64,000 bases of DNA from Rhodocyclaceae bacterium (GTDB lineage: Bacteria > Pseudomonadota > Gammaproteobacteria > Burkholderiales > Rhodocyclaceae): NCBI GenBank assembly GCA_026417115.1, contig JAOADW010000034.1, forward strand, positions 1 to 64,000, read 5' to 3'. A model generated the notes under the pieces. It was not told where the DNA came from and did no database searches. It saw only the letters and a program-made list of their open reading frames with translations. Each line of letters begins with the position of its first letter. Positions within the stretch are counted from its first letter, which is position 1. Below, piece by piece: positions 44,664 through 58,693 of this stretch. The position numbers and the translations under genes were made by a program.

Positions 44664-46456
44664 GACGTTGGCTGCCCGCCGGGCTGCTGGCTTTTCTTGC
44701 GGCTGGGCCGCTCGTCTTGTCCGAGTTTTATGTGACGCTGTTCAATTACATCGGCCTTTCGGCGCTCGTCGCGCTCGGCCTCGTGCTGCTCACGGGCGTG
44801 GCGGGGCTGACCTCCTTTGGGCAGGCGGCGTTCGTCGGCGTGGGCGCCTATGCCACGGCGTGGCTGACGACCGCGGGGGCAGCGGCGGGCTGGCCGGCGC
44901 TGCTGACTACGCCCTGGGCAGGCCTTGCGTTGGGCCTCATGCTCACGATGCTGGTCGCCGCCGGGCTTGGCGCCATCACCTTGCGCCTTTCCGGCCATTT
45001 TTTGCCGCTATCGACAATCGCCTGGGGGATTTCTCTCTATTTCCTCTTTGGCAATCTGGAATTCTTGGGCGGTCACACGGGCTTGAGCGGCGTCCCGCCG
45101 CTGTCATTCGCGGGCTGGGAGCTGCGCGATCCGCGCTGGTTTTATTATTTGATTTGGCTGAGCCTGTTGGCTGCCCTTTTCGGTGTGCGCAATCTGCTCG
45201 ACTCGCGTCCCGGGCGCGCCATTCGCGCGCTCAAGGGAGGCGCGCTGATGGCCGAGGCGATGGGCGTTGACACGGCGCGCGCCAAGCTCATGGTCTTTTT
45301 GCTCGCCGCGATCCTCGCCAGTCTGTCTGGCTGGCTCTATGCTCATCTGCAGCGTTTCGTCAACCCCACTCCTTTCGGACTGCCGATCGGCATCGAATAT
45401 CTGTTCATGGCGGTGATCGGCGGCGCCAGCGAAGTATGGGGCGCCCTCGTCGGCGCCGCCGTGATCACGGTGCTCAAGCACTGGTTGCAGGACTGGCTGC
45501 CGCATCTCTTCGGGGCGAGCGGCAATTTCGAGATCATCGTCTTCGGCTTCCTCATGATCGCGGTGTTGCATCGAGCGCAGGGGGGGCTCTGGCCCTATCT
45601 GTCTCGTGGGTTTCCCCAGCCGGCAGTGCGCGGCGAGGCGGCTTCCCGGCGGGATGCATCCTTGCCGCCCATGCCGCAGCGCGCACGGCCCGAAGCGGGC
45701 GTTTTGCTACTCGACGTCAAGGATGTCGTCAAGCGCTTCGGCGGCCTCGTCGCCAACGATCGCATGAATCTCGCCGTGCATGCAGGCGAAATCACGGCGT
45801 TGATCGGGCCCAATGGCGCGGGCAAATCGACGCTGTTCAACGTCATCTCGGGCGTCGAACCTGCGACGTCCGGCGAGGTGCGTTTTCTCGGGCAGCGCAT
45901 CGACGGCTTGCCGGCGCGTGCGATCGCGCGCCTCGGGATGGCGCGCACGTTCCAGCACGTGCGCCTGTTGCCGCAGATGACGGTGCTCGAAAACGTCGCC
46001 TTGGGCGCGCACTTGCGCGGCAAGCGTGGGTATCTTTCCGCCATGCTGCGCCTGTCGCGCGACGAAGAGGCGCGCCTGTTGGCGGAAGCGCGCCGCCACT
46101 GCGAGCGCGTCGGTCTTGCCGATTGCTTGCACATGCCTGCGGGCAGCCTGCCGCTGGGGCGGCAGCGCTTGGTCGAAATCGCGCGCGCCTTGGCGCTTGA
46201 CCCGGTGCTGTTGTTGCTCGACGAGCCCGCGGCGGGTCTTCGTTACCTGGAAAAACAAGCGCTCGCTGCGCTCCTGCGCGTGCTGCGCGCAGAGGGACTG
46301 GGCATCTTGTTGGTCGAGCACGACATGGATTTCGTCATGAATCTCGCCGATTTCGTGGTGGTCATGGAATTTGGCAAGACCATCGCGGCAGGCAGGCCAG
46401 CGGAGGTGCAAAACGATCCTGCGGTGATCGAGGCGTATCTCGGAGGGCTCGAATGA
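44660..46456 (+). CDS. LivM-LivG fusion (permease + ATPase, 598 aa)
   Basis: N-term LivM TMs ([29 protein letters not shown]) then ABC ATPase GPNGAGKST...[11 protein letters not shown] in one ORF. Confidence 0.9.
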   Translation: MRRWLPAGLLAFLAAGPLVLSEFYVTLFNYIGLSALVALGLVLLTGVAGLTSFGQAAFVGVGAYATAWLTTAGAAAGWPALLTTPWAGLALGLMLTMLVAAGLGAITLRLSGHFLPLSTIAWGISLYFLFGNLEFLGGHTGLSGVPPLSFAGWELRDPRWFYYLIWLSLLAALFGVRNLLDSRPGRAIRALKGGALMAEAMGVDTARAKLMVFLLAAILASLSGWLYAHLQRFVNPTPFGLPIGIEYLFMAVIGGASEVWGALVGAAVITVLKHWLQDWLPHLFGASGNFEIIVFGFLMIAVLHRAQGGLWPYLSRGFPQPAVRGEAASRRDASLPPMPQRARPEAGVLLLDVKDVVKRFGGLVANDRMNLAVHAGEITALIGPNGAGKSTLFNVISGVEPATSGEVRFLGQRIDGLPARAIARLGMARTFQHVRLLPQMTVLENVALGAHLRGKRGYLSAMLRLSRDEEARLLAEARRHCERVGLADCLHMPAGSLPLGRQRLVEIARALALDPVLLLLDEPAAGLRYLEKQALAALLRVLRAEGLGILLVEHDMDFVMNLADFVVVMEFGKTIAAGRPAEVQNDPAVIEAYLGGLE

Positions 46457-47196
46457 GCGAAGCTTTGCTCGAAGTCAGCGACCTCTCCGTCGCCTATGGC
46501 CAAATCGAGGCGGTGCATCATGTGAGCCTGCGCGTGCTGCCGGGCCAGATTGTCACCGTGATTGGCCCCAATGGCGCCGGCAAGACGACGCTGCTTTCGG
46601 CGATCATCGGGCTCTTACCCTGCAAGGGCGGCATGGTGCGCTATGCCGGGGAGGCGTATGCGCGCGTGACGCTCGAAAAGATGGTGGCGGCCGGCATGGT
46701 GTTGGTGCCGGAGAAGCGTGAATTGTTCGCGGAAATGAGCGTGCTCGACAACCTGCTCTTGGGCGCTTTCATGCGTCGCCGCCTCGGATTTCGTGACGAG
46801 CGGCAAACCTTGGCGACCGTCTTTGCGCTCTTTCCGCGCCTCAAGGAGCGTGCGCAGCAGCGCGCGGGCACGCTCTCGGGCGGCGAGCGGCAAATGCTTG
46901 CCATCGGGCGGGCGCTGATGGCGCGGCCACGACTGCTGATGCTTGACGAGCCGAGCCTGGGGTTGGCGCCGCTCATCGTGCGCGAGATTTTCCGCATTTT
47001 GGCCGACCTCGCTGCCGAGGGCGTGGCCATCTTGCTCGTCGAGCAGAATGCGCGTGCGGCGCTGCAGCTCGCGGATTACGGCTACGTGCTGGAGACTGGA
47101 GAGATTGCGCTTTCGGGGCGCGCAGACGAGCTGAGTGAGGATGCGCGCGTGGCGGAATCTTATTTGGGCCAGGCCGCTGGGTGCCCGGTCGCCTGA
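46453..47196 (+). CDS. livF: Branched-chain amino-acid ABC ATPase LivF-like
   Basis: [42 protein letters not shown]. Confidence 0.93.
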   Translation: MSEALLEVSDLSVAYGQIEAVHHVSLRVLPGQIVTVIGPNGAGKTTLLSAIIGLLPCKGGMVRYAGEAYARVTLEKMVAAGMVLVPEKRELFAEMSVLDNLLLGAFMRRRLGFRDERQTLATVFALFPRLKERAQQRAGTLSGGERQMLAIGRALMARPRLLMLDEPSLGLAPLIVREIFRILADLAAEGVAILLVEQNARAALQLADYGYVLETGEIALSGRADELSEDARVAESYLGQAAGCPVA

Positions 47197-47197
47197 A

Positions 47198-47213
47198 TGT
47201 TTCACGTGAAACC
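47198..47213. other. parS: parS site 1
   Basis: TGTTTCACGTGAAACC; 15/16 to TGTTTCACGTGAAACA. Confidence 0.92.
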
Positions 47214-47235
47214 ACGCGCGCGCGGGCATGTGCAT

Positions 47236-47251
47236 GGTTTCACGTGAAACA
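47236..47251. other. parS: parS site 2
   Basis: GGTTTCACGTGAAACA; 15/16 to consensus. Confidence 0.92.
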
Positions 47252-47325
47252 AGAGCGCTGGCGCGCCTGCGCGCCTCGGCGTATCATTCGCAGCCTTTCC
47301 TTTTCCTTTCTGGTGTCCCTCGCTC

Positions 47326-49221
47326 ATGCGCTATCCCGAGCGCTTCCAGGTCATCGTCATTGGCGGCGGCCATGCCGGTACCGAGGCCGCACTCGCGGCT
47401 GCGCGCGTCGGCGCGAAGACCCTGCTGCTCACCCACAACATCGAAACGCTGGGCGCCATGTCGTGCAATCCGTCGATCGGCGGCATCGGCAAAAGCCACC
47501 TCGTGAAGGAGATCGATGCGCTCGGCGGCGCGATGGCGCTCGCGGCCGACGAGGCGGGCATCCAGTTCCGCATTCTCAACGCTTCGAAAGGGCCGGCTGT
47601 GCGCGCCACGCGCGCGCAGGCAGACCGGCAGCTCTATCGGCAGGCCATTCGTAGGCGTCTCGAAAACCAGCCTGGGCTGACGCTCTTCCAGCAGGCGGCC
47701 GAGGACATCGAGGTGGTCTCTGGGCGCGTCGCGGCCGTGATCAGCAAGCTGGGCATCCGCTTCGAGTGCGATGCGGTCGTGCTGACCGCTGGCACCTTCC
47801 TCAACGGCCTGATCCATGTCGGGCTCGAGCATTATCCTGCCGGGCGTTTTGGCGATCCGCCCTCGCGCTCGCTGGCCGCGCGGCTACGCGAACTCAAGTT
47901 GCCCGTGGGGCGCTTGAAGACCGGCACGCCGCCACGGATCGACGGGCGCACCATCGACTTTTCGCGCTTGCAAGAGCAGCCCGGCGATACGCCCACGCCG
48001 GTGTTTTCCTTTCTGGGTAGGCCGGAGATGCATCCGCGCCAGATCTCCTGCTGGATCACGCACACCAATGCGCGCACGCACGAGATCATCCGCCGCGGAC
48101 TCGATCGCTCGCCCCTCTACACGGGCGTGATCGCCGGCGTCGGGCCACGGTATTGCCCTTCGATCGAGGACAAGATTCATCGTTTCGCCGACAAAGAGCG
48201 CCATCCGGTCTTTCTCGAGCCAGAGGGGCTAGCGACGCACGAATATTATCCGCAGGGCGTGTCGACCAGCCTGCCCTTCGACGTGCAGCTTGCGCTCGTG
48301 CGTTCGATCGAGGGCTTGGAAAACGCGCACATCACGCGTCCCGGCTATGCCATCGAATACGATTATTTCGATCCGCGCGCGCTTTACCCGACGCTGGAGA
48401 CGAAGGCCATCGCGGGGCTGTTCTTCGCGGGCCAGATCAATGGCACGACAGGTTATGAAGAAGCGGCGGCGCAGGGCTTGCTCGCAGGCCTCAATGCCGC
48501 GCGCAAGGCGATGGGGCAGGAAGGTTGGTGGCCGCGTCGCAATGAAGCCTATCTAGGCGTGCTCGTCGATGATCTCGTCACGCGCGGCGTGACCGAGCCT
48601 TATCGCATGTTTACGAGCCGCGCCGAATACCGTTTGAGCCTACGCGAAGACAATGCCGACCTGCGCCTCACCGAAATCGGCAGGCGCTTGGGGTTGGTCG
48701 ATGACGCGCGCTGGGATGCCTTCAATCGCAAACGGGATGCGATCGCGGCCGAGATCGAGCGTTTGAAGAGCGTCTGGATTGACCCGCAGGTCATCGACCG
48801 TCATCGTCAGATCGAGGCGCTCGGGCAGCCGCTGGAAAAGCCGCAAACCTTGTTTGCTCTTCTGCGCCGTCCCACGACGCGCTACCGACAACTCATGACT
48901 TTGCCCGGGGCAGGGACGCCCAGCACGGACGAGGCCGTGATCGAGCAGGTGGAGATCGAGGCCAAATACCATGGCTACATCGAGCGGCAAAAAGAAGAGG
49001 TCGAACGCCTCGCGCAGCTCGAGCATCTCGCGATACCAGAAGCTCTCGATTATGAGTCGCTCCAGGGCCTGTCGATCGAGGTGCGCCAACGCCTCAAAGA
49101 GGCGCGGCCTCGCACGGTGGGTCAGGCGAGCCGCATCCAAGGGGTTACCCCTGCGGCGATCGCCGTGCTCGTCGTGCATCTCAAACGCCAGCGCGGCCGT
49201 GCGGCGACGGGTGCGCCATGA
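47326..49221 (+). CDS. mnmG: tRNA uridine carboxymethylaminomethyl modification enzyme MnmG
   Basis: [45 protein letters not shown]. Confidence 0.98.
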   Translation: MRYPERFQVIVIGGGHAGTEAALAAARVGAKTLLLTHNIETLGAMSCNPSIGGIGKSHLVKEIDALGGAMALAADEAGIQFRILNASKGPAVRATRAQADRQLYRQAIRRRLENQPGLTLFQQAAEDIEVVSGRVAAVISKLGIRFECDAVVLTAGTFLNGLIHVGLEHYPAGRFGDPPSRSLAARLRELKLPVGRLKTGTPPRIDGRTIDFSRLQEQPGDTPTPVFSFLGRPEMHPRQISCWITHTNARTHEIIRRGLDRSPLYTGVIAGVGPRYCPSIEDKIHRFADKERHPVFLEPEGLATHEYYPQGVSTSLPFDVQLALVRSIEGLENAHITRPGYAIEYDYFDPRALYPTLETKAIAGLFFAGQINGTTGYEEAAAQGLLAGLNAARKAMGQEGWWPRRNEAYLGVLVDDLVTRGVTEPYRMFTSRAEYRLSLREDNADLRLTEIGRRLGLVDDARWDAFNRKRDAIAAEIERLKSVWIDPQVIDRHRQIEALGQPLEKPQTLFALLRRPTTRYRQLMTLPGAGTPSTDEAVIEQVEIEAKYHGYIERQKEEVERLAQLEHLAIPEALDYESLQGLSIEVRQRLKEARPRTVGQASRIQGVTPAAIAVLVVHLKRQRGRAATGAP

Positions 49222-49844
49222 CGCTCGACGAAGGCATCGCCCAACTGGGCTTGACGCTTCCGGCTGAAGCGATCACCCGTCTTGAGGTCTTCCTGGCCTT
49301 GCTGGAAAAATGGAACCGCGTCCATAATCTGACGGCGCATCGCACGCGAGAGGCCATGATCGTCCATCATCTGCTCGACGCGCTGGCAGCGCTGCCGACC
49401 CTTGCCCTGAGGCATGGGCGTGGCGCTCGCATCGCCGATGTGGGAAGCGGTGCGGGGGTGCCGGGGCTCGTGCTCGCCATGGCGCGTCCCGACTGGCGCA
49501 TCGTCTCGATCGAGGCGAGAGGCAAGAAAGTCGCCTTTCAGCGCCAGGCGGCGATCGAGCTTAAGCTTGCCAACGTTGAAATCCTTGGCGCGCGCGTCGA
49601 GCAGGTAGACGCGCGTTGCGACGCCGCCATCAGCCGCGCCTTTTCTGCCCTGGATGCCTATGTGCGCTTGGCGGGCCATCTCGCCGGCCGTCTATGGGCG
49701 ATGAAAGGCGTCTATCCTGCCGAGGAAGTGGCGCGGCTTCCTGCGCCTTGGCGCCTTGAGTCGTGGCGCGCCTTGTCCGTGCCGGGCATGGCGGCGCCGC
49801 GTTGTCTGCTGGAGCTTACGAAAGCATGCACATCTTCGCCATAG
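49218..49844 (+). CDS. rsmG: 16S rRNA (guanine527-N7) methyltransferase RsmG
   Basis: [27 protein letters not shown]. Confidence 0.96.
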   Translation: MTLDEGIAQLGLTLPAEAITRLEVFLALLEKWNRVHNLTAHRTREAMIVHHLLDALAALPTLALRHGRGARIADVGSGAGVPGLVLAMARPDWRIVSIEARGKKVAFQRQAAIELKLANVEILGARVEQVDARCDAAISRAFSALDAYVRLAGHLAGRLWAMKGVYPAEEVARLPAPWRLESWRALSVPGMAAPRCLLELTKACTSSP

Positions 49845-50629
49845 CCAATCAAAAAGGGGGGGTCGGCAAGACGACGACCGCGGTCAATCTGGCGGCCGCG
49901 CTTGCGCTCTCCGGCCACCGCGTCCTGCTCGTCGACCTCGATCCGCAGGGGAATGCGACGATGGGCGTGGGCATCGACAAGCGCACCTTGTCGAAAAGCC
50001 TCTATCATTTACTGCTCGGGTTGGCGAGCGTTCGCGAAGTGCGGCAGCGCGCACCCACCTGCGCGATCGATGTGTTGCCCACGAATCGCGATCTCGCTGG
50101 CGCCGAAGTAGAGCTCGTGGATCTGCCGCGGCGGGAATCGAGGCTCAAGGATGCCCTGCTTGCCCATGCCGAGGCCTACGATTTCGCCCTCATCGATTGC
50201 CCGCCTTCCTTGTCGCTTTTGACGCTCAACGGCCTATGCGCGGCGCACGGCGTCATCATTCCGATGCAATGCGAATACTATGCGCTCGAAGGTTTATCCG
50301 ACCTCGTCAATACCATCAAGCAAGTGCATCGCCACTTCAACCGCGACCTCAAAATCATAGGTCTGTTGCGCGTGATGTTCGACCCGCGCTCGATGCTCTC
50401 CAACCAGGTCTCGCTCGAGCTGGAAACGCATTTCGGCGACAAAGTCTTCAAGACCGTGGTGCCGAGGAATGTGCGCCTGGCCGAAGCGCCTTCCCACGGC
50501 GTGCCGGGGGTGTTGTTCGACAGAAGCGCGAAAGGCGCGCAGGCTTATCTCGCCTTCGGCGCGGAGCTCGCCGAGCGCGCGCGACAATGGATGGGCGCGC
50601 CAGGCGCACAGACGGAGGGCAGGTCATGA
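49826..50629 (+). CDS. parA: Chromosome partitioning ATPase ParA
   Basis: [21 protein letters not shown]; overlaps rsmG end. Confidence 0.97.
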   Translation: MHIFAIANQKGGVGKTTTAVNLAAALALSGHRVLLVDLDPQGNATMGVGIDKRTLSKSLYHLLLGLASVREVRQRAPTCAIDVLPTNRDLAGAEVELVDLPRRESRLKDALLAHAEAYDFALIDCPPSLSLLTLNGLCAAHGVIIPMQCEYYALEGLSDLVNTIKQVHRHFNRDLKIIGLLRVMFDPRSMLSNQVSLELETHFGDKVFKTVVPRNVRLAEAPSHGVPGVLFDRSAKGAQAYLAFGAELAERARQWMGAPGAQTEGRS

Positions 50630-51486
50630 ATCCACCCAAAGCCAAGGGATTGGGGCGCGGTTTGGGCGCCTTGCTTGCCGGTGACGGAGGGCTTGGCGAA
50701 GAACGGCAAGACGTCTTGCCCATCGGCGCGCTCCAGCCGGGGAAATATCAGCCCCGCACGCGCATGGATCCCGGCTCCCTCGAGGAGCTTGCGGCTTCGA
50801 TCAAGGCTCAGGGCATGATCCAGCCGATCTCGGTGCGCCCTCTCGGACAAGGGCGTTACGAGATCATCGCCGGCGAGCGACGCTGGCGCGCGGCGCAAAT
50901 CGCAGGACTGACGGAGGTGCCCGTCATGATCCGGGAGATCTCCGACGAGGCGGCGCTAGCGATCAGCCTGATCGAAAACATCCAGCGCGAGAATCTGAAT
51001 CCGCTCGAGGAGGCCGCTGGCCTGCAGCGGTTGATCGACGAATTCGGCATGACGCATCAGCAGGCCGCGGAAGCCGTCGGACGCTCGCGCTCGGCGGCCA
51101 GCAATCTTCTGCGCCTCTTGCAGCTGGCGAAGCCCGCGCAAGACCTGTTGATGGCGGGCGACATCGACATGGGCCATGCGCGCGCGTTGCTCGCCTTGCC
51201 GAAAAGCGAGCAAGGACGGTTCGCGGCGGAAATTGCCGACAAGGGGTGGTCCGTGCGTGAAACCGAAAAACGCATCGCCCAGGCCCTACGTCCGCCGTCT
51301 TCAAAGGCGAAGCAAGAAAAGAGCCGGGATCTTGTGCGGCTCGAAGAAGAGCTTGCGGACGCCTTGGGGGCGCGCGTCGAATTGCGCGCCAACCGCAAAG
51401 GCGCCGGCCAATTGGTGATCCGCTTTGCCACACATGAGCAGCTCGAGGGCATCCTCGAGCGCTTGCGGCTCCCGGGTGGAACATGA
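50626..51486 (+). CDS. parB: Chromosome partitioning protein ParB
   Basis: [38 protein letters not shown]. Confidence 0.97.
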   Translation: MNPPKAKGLGRGLGALLAGDGGLGEERQDVLPIGALQPGKYQPRTRMDPGSLEELAASIKAQGMIQPISVRPLGQGRYEIIAGERRWRAAQIAGLTEVPVMIREISDEAALAISLIENIQRENLNPLEEAAGLQRLIDEFGMTHQQAAEAVGRSRSAASNLLRLLQLAKPAQDLLMAGDIDMGHARALLALPKSEQGRFAAEIADKGWSVRETEKRIAQALRPPSSKAKQEKSRDLVRLEEELADALGARVELRANRKGAGQLVIRFATHEQLEGILERLRLPGGT

Positions 51487-51541
51487 GCATGTGCGCATTT
51501 TCTAATCCATTGCATAAAATTTACGAATCGCATCGAATATA

Positions 51542-51570
51542 TTGACTTATTTTCTGGCCTCTTTTATAGT
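51542..51570 (+). promoter_or_regulatory. Sigma70-like promoter for the atp operon
   Basis: TTGACT-17 nt-TATAGT within an AT-rich parB-atpI spacer. Confidence 0.75.
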
Positions 51571-51609
51571 TCCAAGCTTCGTGCGGCCTGCGCCGGTCTG
51601 TAGTGCGCC

Positions 51610-51987
51610 ATGCGCGTTGAGTCTCGGGGTGGCGGCGAGATGAGGGCGCCCATGCTCAAAGTCGTGGCGTTGCAGGCAGGCGCGGTCAGCGTCGCGGCGG
51701 CAACGCTTGCGCTCTTTCGTGGCGGCGAGGAGGCGCGCTCGCTCCTGCTGGGAGGGCTTGCCTATTGGCTGCCAAACCTCGTGTTCGCCTGGCGGCAAAG
51801 CAGGGCGGCGCGGCAAGGGCGGGCAAGCGCGGTCGGCTTCATGATCGCCGAAGCGGCCAAGCTCGCAGCCGTGGTTTGTCTGCTCTATGGCTTGACGCGG
51901 CTTGCTGCGGTTTCGTGGTTGGCCGTCATAGCCGGTTTGTTCGTCGTGATGCTCGTCAATCTGTTTGTCTTGCTCTTGAGAATCTGA
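51610..51987 (+). CDS. atpI: ATP synthase subunit I
   Basis: Small TM protein heading atp operon; exact start uncertain. Confidence 0.85.
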   Translation: MRVESRGGGEMRAPMLKVVALQAGAVSVAAATLALFRGGEEARSLLLGGLAYWLPNLVFAWRQSRAARQGRASAVGFMIAEAAKLAAVVCLLYGLTRLAAVSWLAVIAGLFVVMLVNLFVLLLRI

Positions 51988-52848
<861 letters not shown>

Positions 52849-52892
52849 GCCGTTTTTTCAACCATCCTGCCATTTTCTACTTTCAACAATAA

Positions 52893-53147
<255 letters not shown>

Positions 53148-53180
53148 CGCCGCACGCCAACGCTTTCGAGGAGCGAAACC

Positions 53181-53651
53181 GTGAATCTGAACGCAACGCT
53201 TTTGGCGCAGCTCGTTGTGTTCTTCATCTTGGCGTGGTTCACGATGAAGTACGTGTGGCCGCCCATCATGAAGGCGCTCGATGAACGCGCCGCGAAAATC
53301 GCCGAGGGGCTGGCTGCCGCCGAGCGCGCGAAGACCGACTTGCAGCTTGCCGAGCGGCGGGCAGCCGACGAGTTGCGTCGGGCGCGGGAGGCGGCCAATG
53401 AAATCCGCGCCTCTGCTGAGCGGCAGGGCGCACAAATTCTCGAAGAGGCGCGCATGGAGGCGGCGCGCATCATTGCCGCCGCTCGCGCTGCCGCCGAAGC
53501 GGAGGCTCAAGCCGCAGCACAGCGCGCCAAGGAGGCCTTGCGCGAGCAGGTGGCTCTGCTCGCGGTAGCGGGCGCGGAACGCATCCTGCGGCGCGAAATC
53601 GACGCCGCGCGGCATGCGGAGCTGATCGAACAGCTCAAGGCGGAGCTGTGA
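53181..53651 (+). CDS. atpF: F0F1 ATP synthase subunit b
   Basis: N-term [31 protein letters not shown]. Confidence 0.96.
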   Translation: MNLNATLLAQLVVFFILAWFTMKYVWPPIMKALDERAAKIAEGLAAAERAKTDLQLAERRAADELRRAREAANEIRASAERQGAQILEEARMEAARIIAAARAAAEAEAQAAAQRAKEALREQVALLAVAGAERILRREIDAARHAELIEQLKAEL

Positions 53652-53655
53652 CGTC

Positions 53656-54189
53656 ATGGCCGAAAACGCGACCCTCGCCAGGCCTTACGCAGAAGCCGCG
53701 TTCGCGCTCGCCAAAGCCACGCAGCGCCTGACTGAGTGGCAGGATGCGCTAGCGCGCCTGGCCATTGCCGCACAGGATGCGCAGCTGTCTGGCTGCTTTT
53801 CCGATCCGCGCTATACGCCAGATGCACTTGCCGAACTCATCTGCGCCGCCGTCGGCGAGATCAGCCCGGAACAGCGCAATTTCATCATGCTGCTGATCGA
53901 AAACCGGCGCCTTGCGGTGCTGCCCGAGATTTACCGACTTTTCGAGGCGCTCAAGGACGCCGATGAGCATGCGCTCAAGGCCGACATTCACACGGCCTTT
54001 CCTTTGACGGACGCACAGCTTGCCGAACTGACCGCGGCCTTGGAGCGGCGCATGCGCGCCAAGGTCAAAGCGCGCATGATCGTCGACCCCCGCCTGATTG
54101 GCGGCGTCAAGATCGCCATCGGCGACGAAGTGATCGACGCCTCCGTGCGCGGCAAGCTCGATGCAATGGCTATCCAGCTCAAGAATTAG
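53656..54189 (+). CDS. atpH: F0F1 ATP synthase subunit delta
   Basis: ATLARPYAEAAFALAK; VDPRLIGGVKIAIGDEVIDASVRGKL. Confidence 0.96.
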   Translation: MAENATLARPYAEAAFALAKATQRLTEWQDALARLAIAAQDAQLSGCFSDPRYTPDALAELICAAVGEISPEQRNFIMLLIENRRLAVLPEIYRLFEALKDADEHALKADIHTAFPLTDAQLAELTAALERRMRAKVKARMIVDPRLIGGVKIAIGDEVIDASVRGKLDAMAIQLKN

Positions 54190-54198
54190 GAGTCTCTC

Positions 54199-55737
54199 AT
54201 GAACCTCAACGCTGCCGAAATCAGCGAACTGATCAAGAGCCGAATCCAGAATCTGGAGTTGGCGCCGACTGCCCGCAATGAAGGCACCGTGGTTTCGGTC
54301 ACCGACGGCATCTGTCGCATTCATGGTCTGGCCGACGTGATGCAGGGCGAGATGTTGGAATTCCCGGGCAATACCTATGGATTGGCGCTGAACCTGGAAC
54401 GCGACTCGGTCGGGGCCGTCGTACTCGGCGAATATGAGCACATCACTGAAGGGGACACGGTCAAATGCACCGGTCGCATTCTCGAGGTGCCCGTCGGCCC
54501 CGAACTCATCGGTCGTGTCGTCAATGCCTTGGGCGAGCCCATCGACGGCAAAGGGCCGATCGACGCCAAGCTCACCGACAAGATCGAGAAGGTGGCGCCT
54601 GGCGTAATTTGGCGTAAGTCGGTTTCCGAGCCCGTGCAAACCGGTCTCAAAGCGGTCGATTCGATGGTGCCGATCGGTCGCGGCCAACGCGAACTGATCA
54701 TCGGCGACCGGCAGACTGGCAAGACCGCGGTGGCCGTAGACACCATCATCAACCAGAAAGGCAAAGACCTGATCTGTATCTATGTCGCGATCGGGCAAAA
54801 GGCCTCGACGGTGGCCAACGTCGTGCGCAAACTCGAAGAGCATGGCGCGATGGACTATACGATCGTCGTCGCGGCGACGGCCTCCGAATCGGCGGCCATG
54901 CAATTCATCGCGCCCTATGCAGGCTGCACGATGGGCGAGTATTTCCGCGATCGCGGCCAGGACGCCTTGATCATCTATGACGACCTCACCAAGCAGGCGT
55001 GGGCGTATCGTCAGATTTCTTTGCTGCTACGCCGTCCTCCTGGGCGTGAGGCGTATCCGGGCGACGTCTTCTATCTGCACTCGCGCCTTTTGGAGCGGGC
55101 TGCGCGCGTCAATGAAGCCTATGTGGAAAAATTCACCCAGGGCGCCGTGAAGGGCAAAACCGGTTCGCTCACCGCTTTGCCGATCATCGAAACGCAAGCA
55201 GGCGACGTCTCGGCCTTCGTGCCCACCAACGTGATCTCGATTACCGACGGACAGATCTTCCTGGAAACCGATCTGTTCAACGCGGGCATTCGCCCTGCCA
55301 TCAATGCAGGCATTTCGGTCTCGCGCGTGGGTGGCGCCGCGCAAACCAAGGTGATCAAGAAGCTGGGCGGCGGCGTGCGCTTGGCGCTCGCGCAGTACCG
55401 CGAGCTCGCCGCCTTCGCGCAATTCGCCTCCGACCTCGACGAGGCGACCCGCAAGCAGCTCGAACGCGGCAAGCGTGTGACCGAGCTCATGAAGCAGCCG
55501 CAGTATTCGCCGCTCACGGTGGCGGAGATGGCCGTTTCGCTTTTCGCGATCAACCAAGGCTTCCTCGACGACATCGAGGCGACCCGCATCCTCGCCTTCG
55601 AGTCGGCCTTACATCAATATATGAAGCAACAGCATGCGGCGCTGATGCAAAAGATCGAAACGACCAAGGACCTCGACAAGGAGTCCGAAGCCGAACTCGC
55701 CGCAGCGATTGCCGCATTCAAGAAGACCTGGGCCTAA
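54199..55737 (+). CDS. atpA: F0F1 ATP synthase subunit alpha
   Basis: [47 protein letters not shown]. Confidence 0.98.
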   Translation: MNLNAAEISELIKSRIQNLELAPTARNEGTVVSVTDGICRIHGLADVMQGEMLEFPGNTYGLALNLERDSVGAVVLGEYEHITEGDTVKCTGRILEVPVGPELIGRVVNALGEPIDGKGPIDAKLTDKIEKVAPGVIWRKSVSEPVQTGLKAVDSMVPIGRGQRELIIGDRQTGKTAVAVDTIINQKGKDLICIYVAIGQKASTVANVVRKLEEHGAMDYTIVVAATASESAAMQFIAPYAGCTMGEYFRDRGQDALIIYDDLTKQAWAYRQISLLLRRPPGREAYPGDVFYLHSRLLERAARVNEAYVEKFTQGAVKGKTGSLTALPIIETQAGDVSAFVPTNVISITDGQIFLETDLFNAGIRPAINAGISVSRVGGAAQTKVIKKLGGGVRLALAQYRELAAFAQFASDLDEATRKQLERGKRVTELMKQPQYSPLTVAEMAVSLFAINQGFLDDIEATRILAFESALHQYMKQQHAALMQKIETTKDLDKESEAELAAAIAAFKKTWA

Positions 55738-55751
55738 ACGAGGAGAATGCC

Positions 55752-56636
55752 ATGCCCGGCGGCAAGGAAATCCGCGGCAAGATCAAGTCGGTTCAGAATA
55801 CGCGCAAGATCACCAAGGCCATGGAGATGGTCGCGGCCTCGAAGATGCGCAAGGCGCAAGAGCGTATGCGCGCCGCTCGCCCCTATGCGGAAAAAATCCG
55901 CACGCTGGCGGCGAATCTCGCGGCCGCCAACGTCACCGAATATCGTCACCCGTTCATCGGAAAGCACCATGGCCTTGTGGATTCCCCGCAGCGGATCGGG
56001 CTCGTCTTGGTGACTACCGACAAGGGGCTCTGCGGTGGGCTCAATACCAACGTGCTGCGCCTCGTGCTCTCGACGATGCGCAAATGGCAGGCCGAGGGCG
56101 CGCGCGACATTCGCGCTACCTGCATCGGGAACAAGGGCTTAGGCTTCATGCAGAGGCTGGGCGCCAACGTCGTCTCGCAGGTGGTGCATCTGGGCGACAC
56201 ACCGCACCTCGATCGGCTCATCGGCGCGGTGAAGGTCATGCTCGATGCGTTCAGCAATGGCGAGCTCGACGTCGTCTATCTCGCCTATAGCCGCTTCATC
56301 AACACGATGCGCCAAGAGCCCGTGCTCGAACAGCTTTTGCCGCTCACGGGCGAACGCTTGGGCACTCCGCAGGGCTCTTGGGATTATCTTTACGAGCCCG
56401 AGGCGCGCGTGGTGATCGATGACCTGCTCGTGCGTTACGTCGAGGCTTTGATCTACCAGGCCGTGGCGGAAAACATGGCGTGCGAGCAATCGGCGCGCAT
56501 GGTGGCGATGAAAGCAGCTACCGACAACGCCGGCAACGTGATCCGCGAGCTGCAATTGGTCTATAACAAGGCGCGCCAAGCGGCGATCACGAAGGAGATT
56601 TCCGAGATCGTCGGCGGCGCAGCGGCTGTGGCATGA
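55752..56636 (+). CDS. atpG: F0F1 ATP synthase subunit gamma
   Basis: [32 protein letters not shown]. Confidence 0.98.
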   Translation: MPGGKEIRGKIKSVQNTRKITKAMEMVAASKMRKAQERMRAARPYAEKIRTLAANLAAANVTEYRHPFIGKHHGLVDSPQRIGLVLVTTDKGLCGGLNTNVLRLVLSTMRKWQAEGARDIRATCIGNKGLGFMQRLGANVVSQVVHLGDTPHLDRLIGAVKVMLDAFSNGELDVVYLAYSRFINTMRQEPVLEQLLPLTGERLGTPQGSWDYLYEPEARVVIDDLLVRYVEALIYQAVAENMACEQSARMVAMKAATDNAGNVIRELQLVYNKARQAAITKEISEIVGGAAAVA

Positions 56637-56711
56637 GCGGGATGGCGGGAAGGCGACGGATGGCGGCGTTGTCGCGCAATCCCCATCGATGAGGAATTTT
56701 TTCGCATTTGA

Positions 56712-58121
<1,410 letters not shown>

Positions 58122-58187
58122 GCGAAAGCGCTCAGCCTTCCTGCGTCGGCGCAGTGAAGGCGGGGGTTCGCCGCAGGAGCATTCACC

Positions 58188-58610
58188 ATGGCCATGACCA
58201 TACATGTCGATGTCGTCAGCGCAGAAGAGCAGATCTTCTCGGGGCTCGCGGAATTCGTCGTCTTGCCCGGAGAAGCCGGCGAGCTCGGCATCCTGCCGGG
58301 ACACATGCCGCTGATGACGCGCATCAAGCCGGGCGCCGTGCGCATCAAGGTGCCGATGCAAGAGAACGAAGAACTGATTTTCGTTGCCGGCGGCATTTTG
58401 GAAGTTCAACCCGGCCGCGTGACGGTGCTTGCCGATACCGCGATACGCGGCAAGGATCTCGACGAAGCCAAGGCGCTCGAGGCCAAACGACGCGCCGAAG
58501 AGGCGATGGCCAACCGCGCCGCGGAGCTCGACTACGCGCGCGCCCAAGCCGAGCTTGCCGAGGCCGTCGCGCAATTGGCCGCCATCCAGAGACTGCGCAA
58601 GAAAGCGTAA
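58188..58610 (+). CDS. atpC: F0F1 ATP synthase subunit epsilon
   Basis: [45 protein letters not shown]. Confidence 0.97.
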   Translation: MAMTIHVDVVSAEEQIFSGLAEFVVLPGEAGELGILPGHMPLMTRIKPGAVRIKVPMQENEELIFVAGGILEVQPGRVTVLADTAIRGKDLDEAKALEAKRRAEEAMANRAAELDYARAQAELAEAVAQLAAIQRLRKKA

Positions 58611-58632
58611 GAGGCTTACGACGCGATGCCCG

Positions 58633-58658
58633 ACGGCGCCCAAGGCGCCGTTTTTTTT
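58633..58658 (+). terminator. Rho-independent terminator of the atp operon
   Basis: ACGGCGCC-CAA-GGCGCCGT followed by T run. Confidence 0.92.
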
Positions 58659-58693
58659 GTAAGCTGCGCCTTGAGACTGGAAGGCCGCCGTCC

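Noticed and set aside
47181-47654. Short ORFs across the parS region and start of mnmG
   Set aside because: Overlap parS and mnmG in the wrong frame; no homology recognised.
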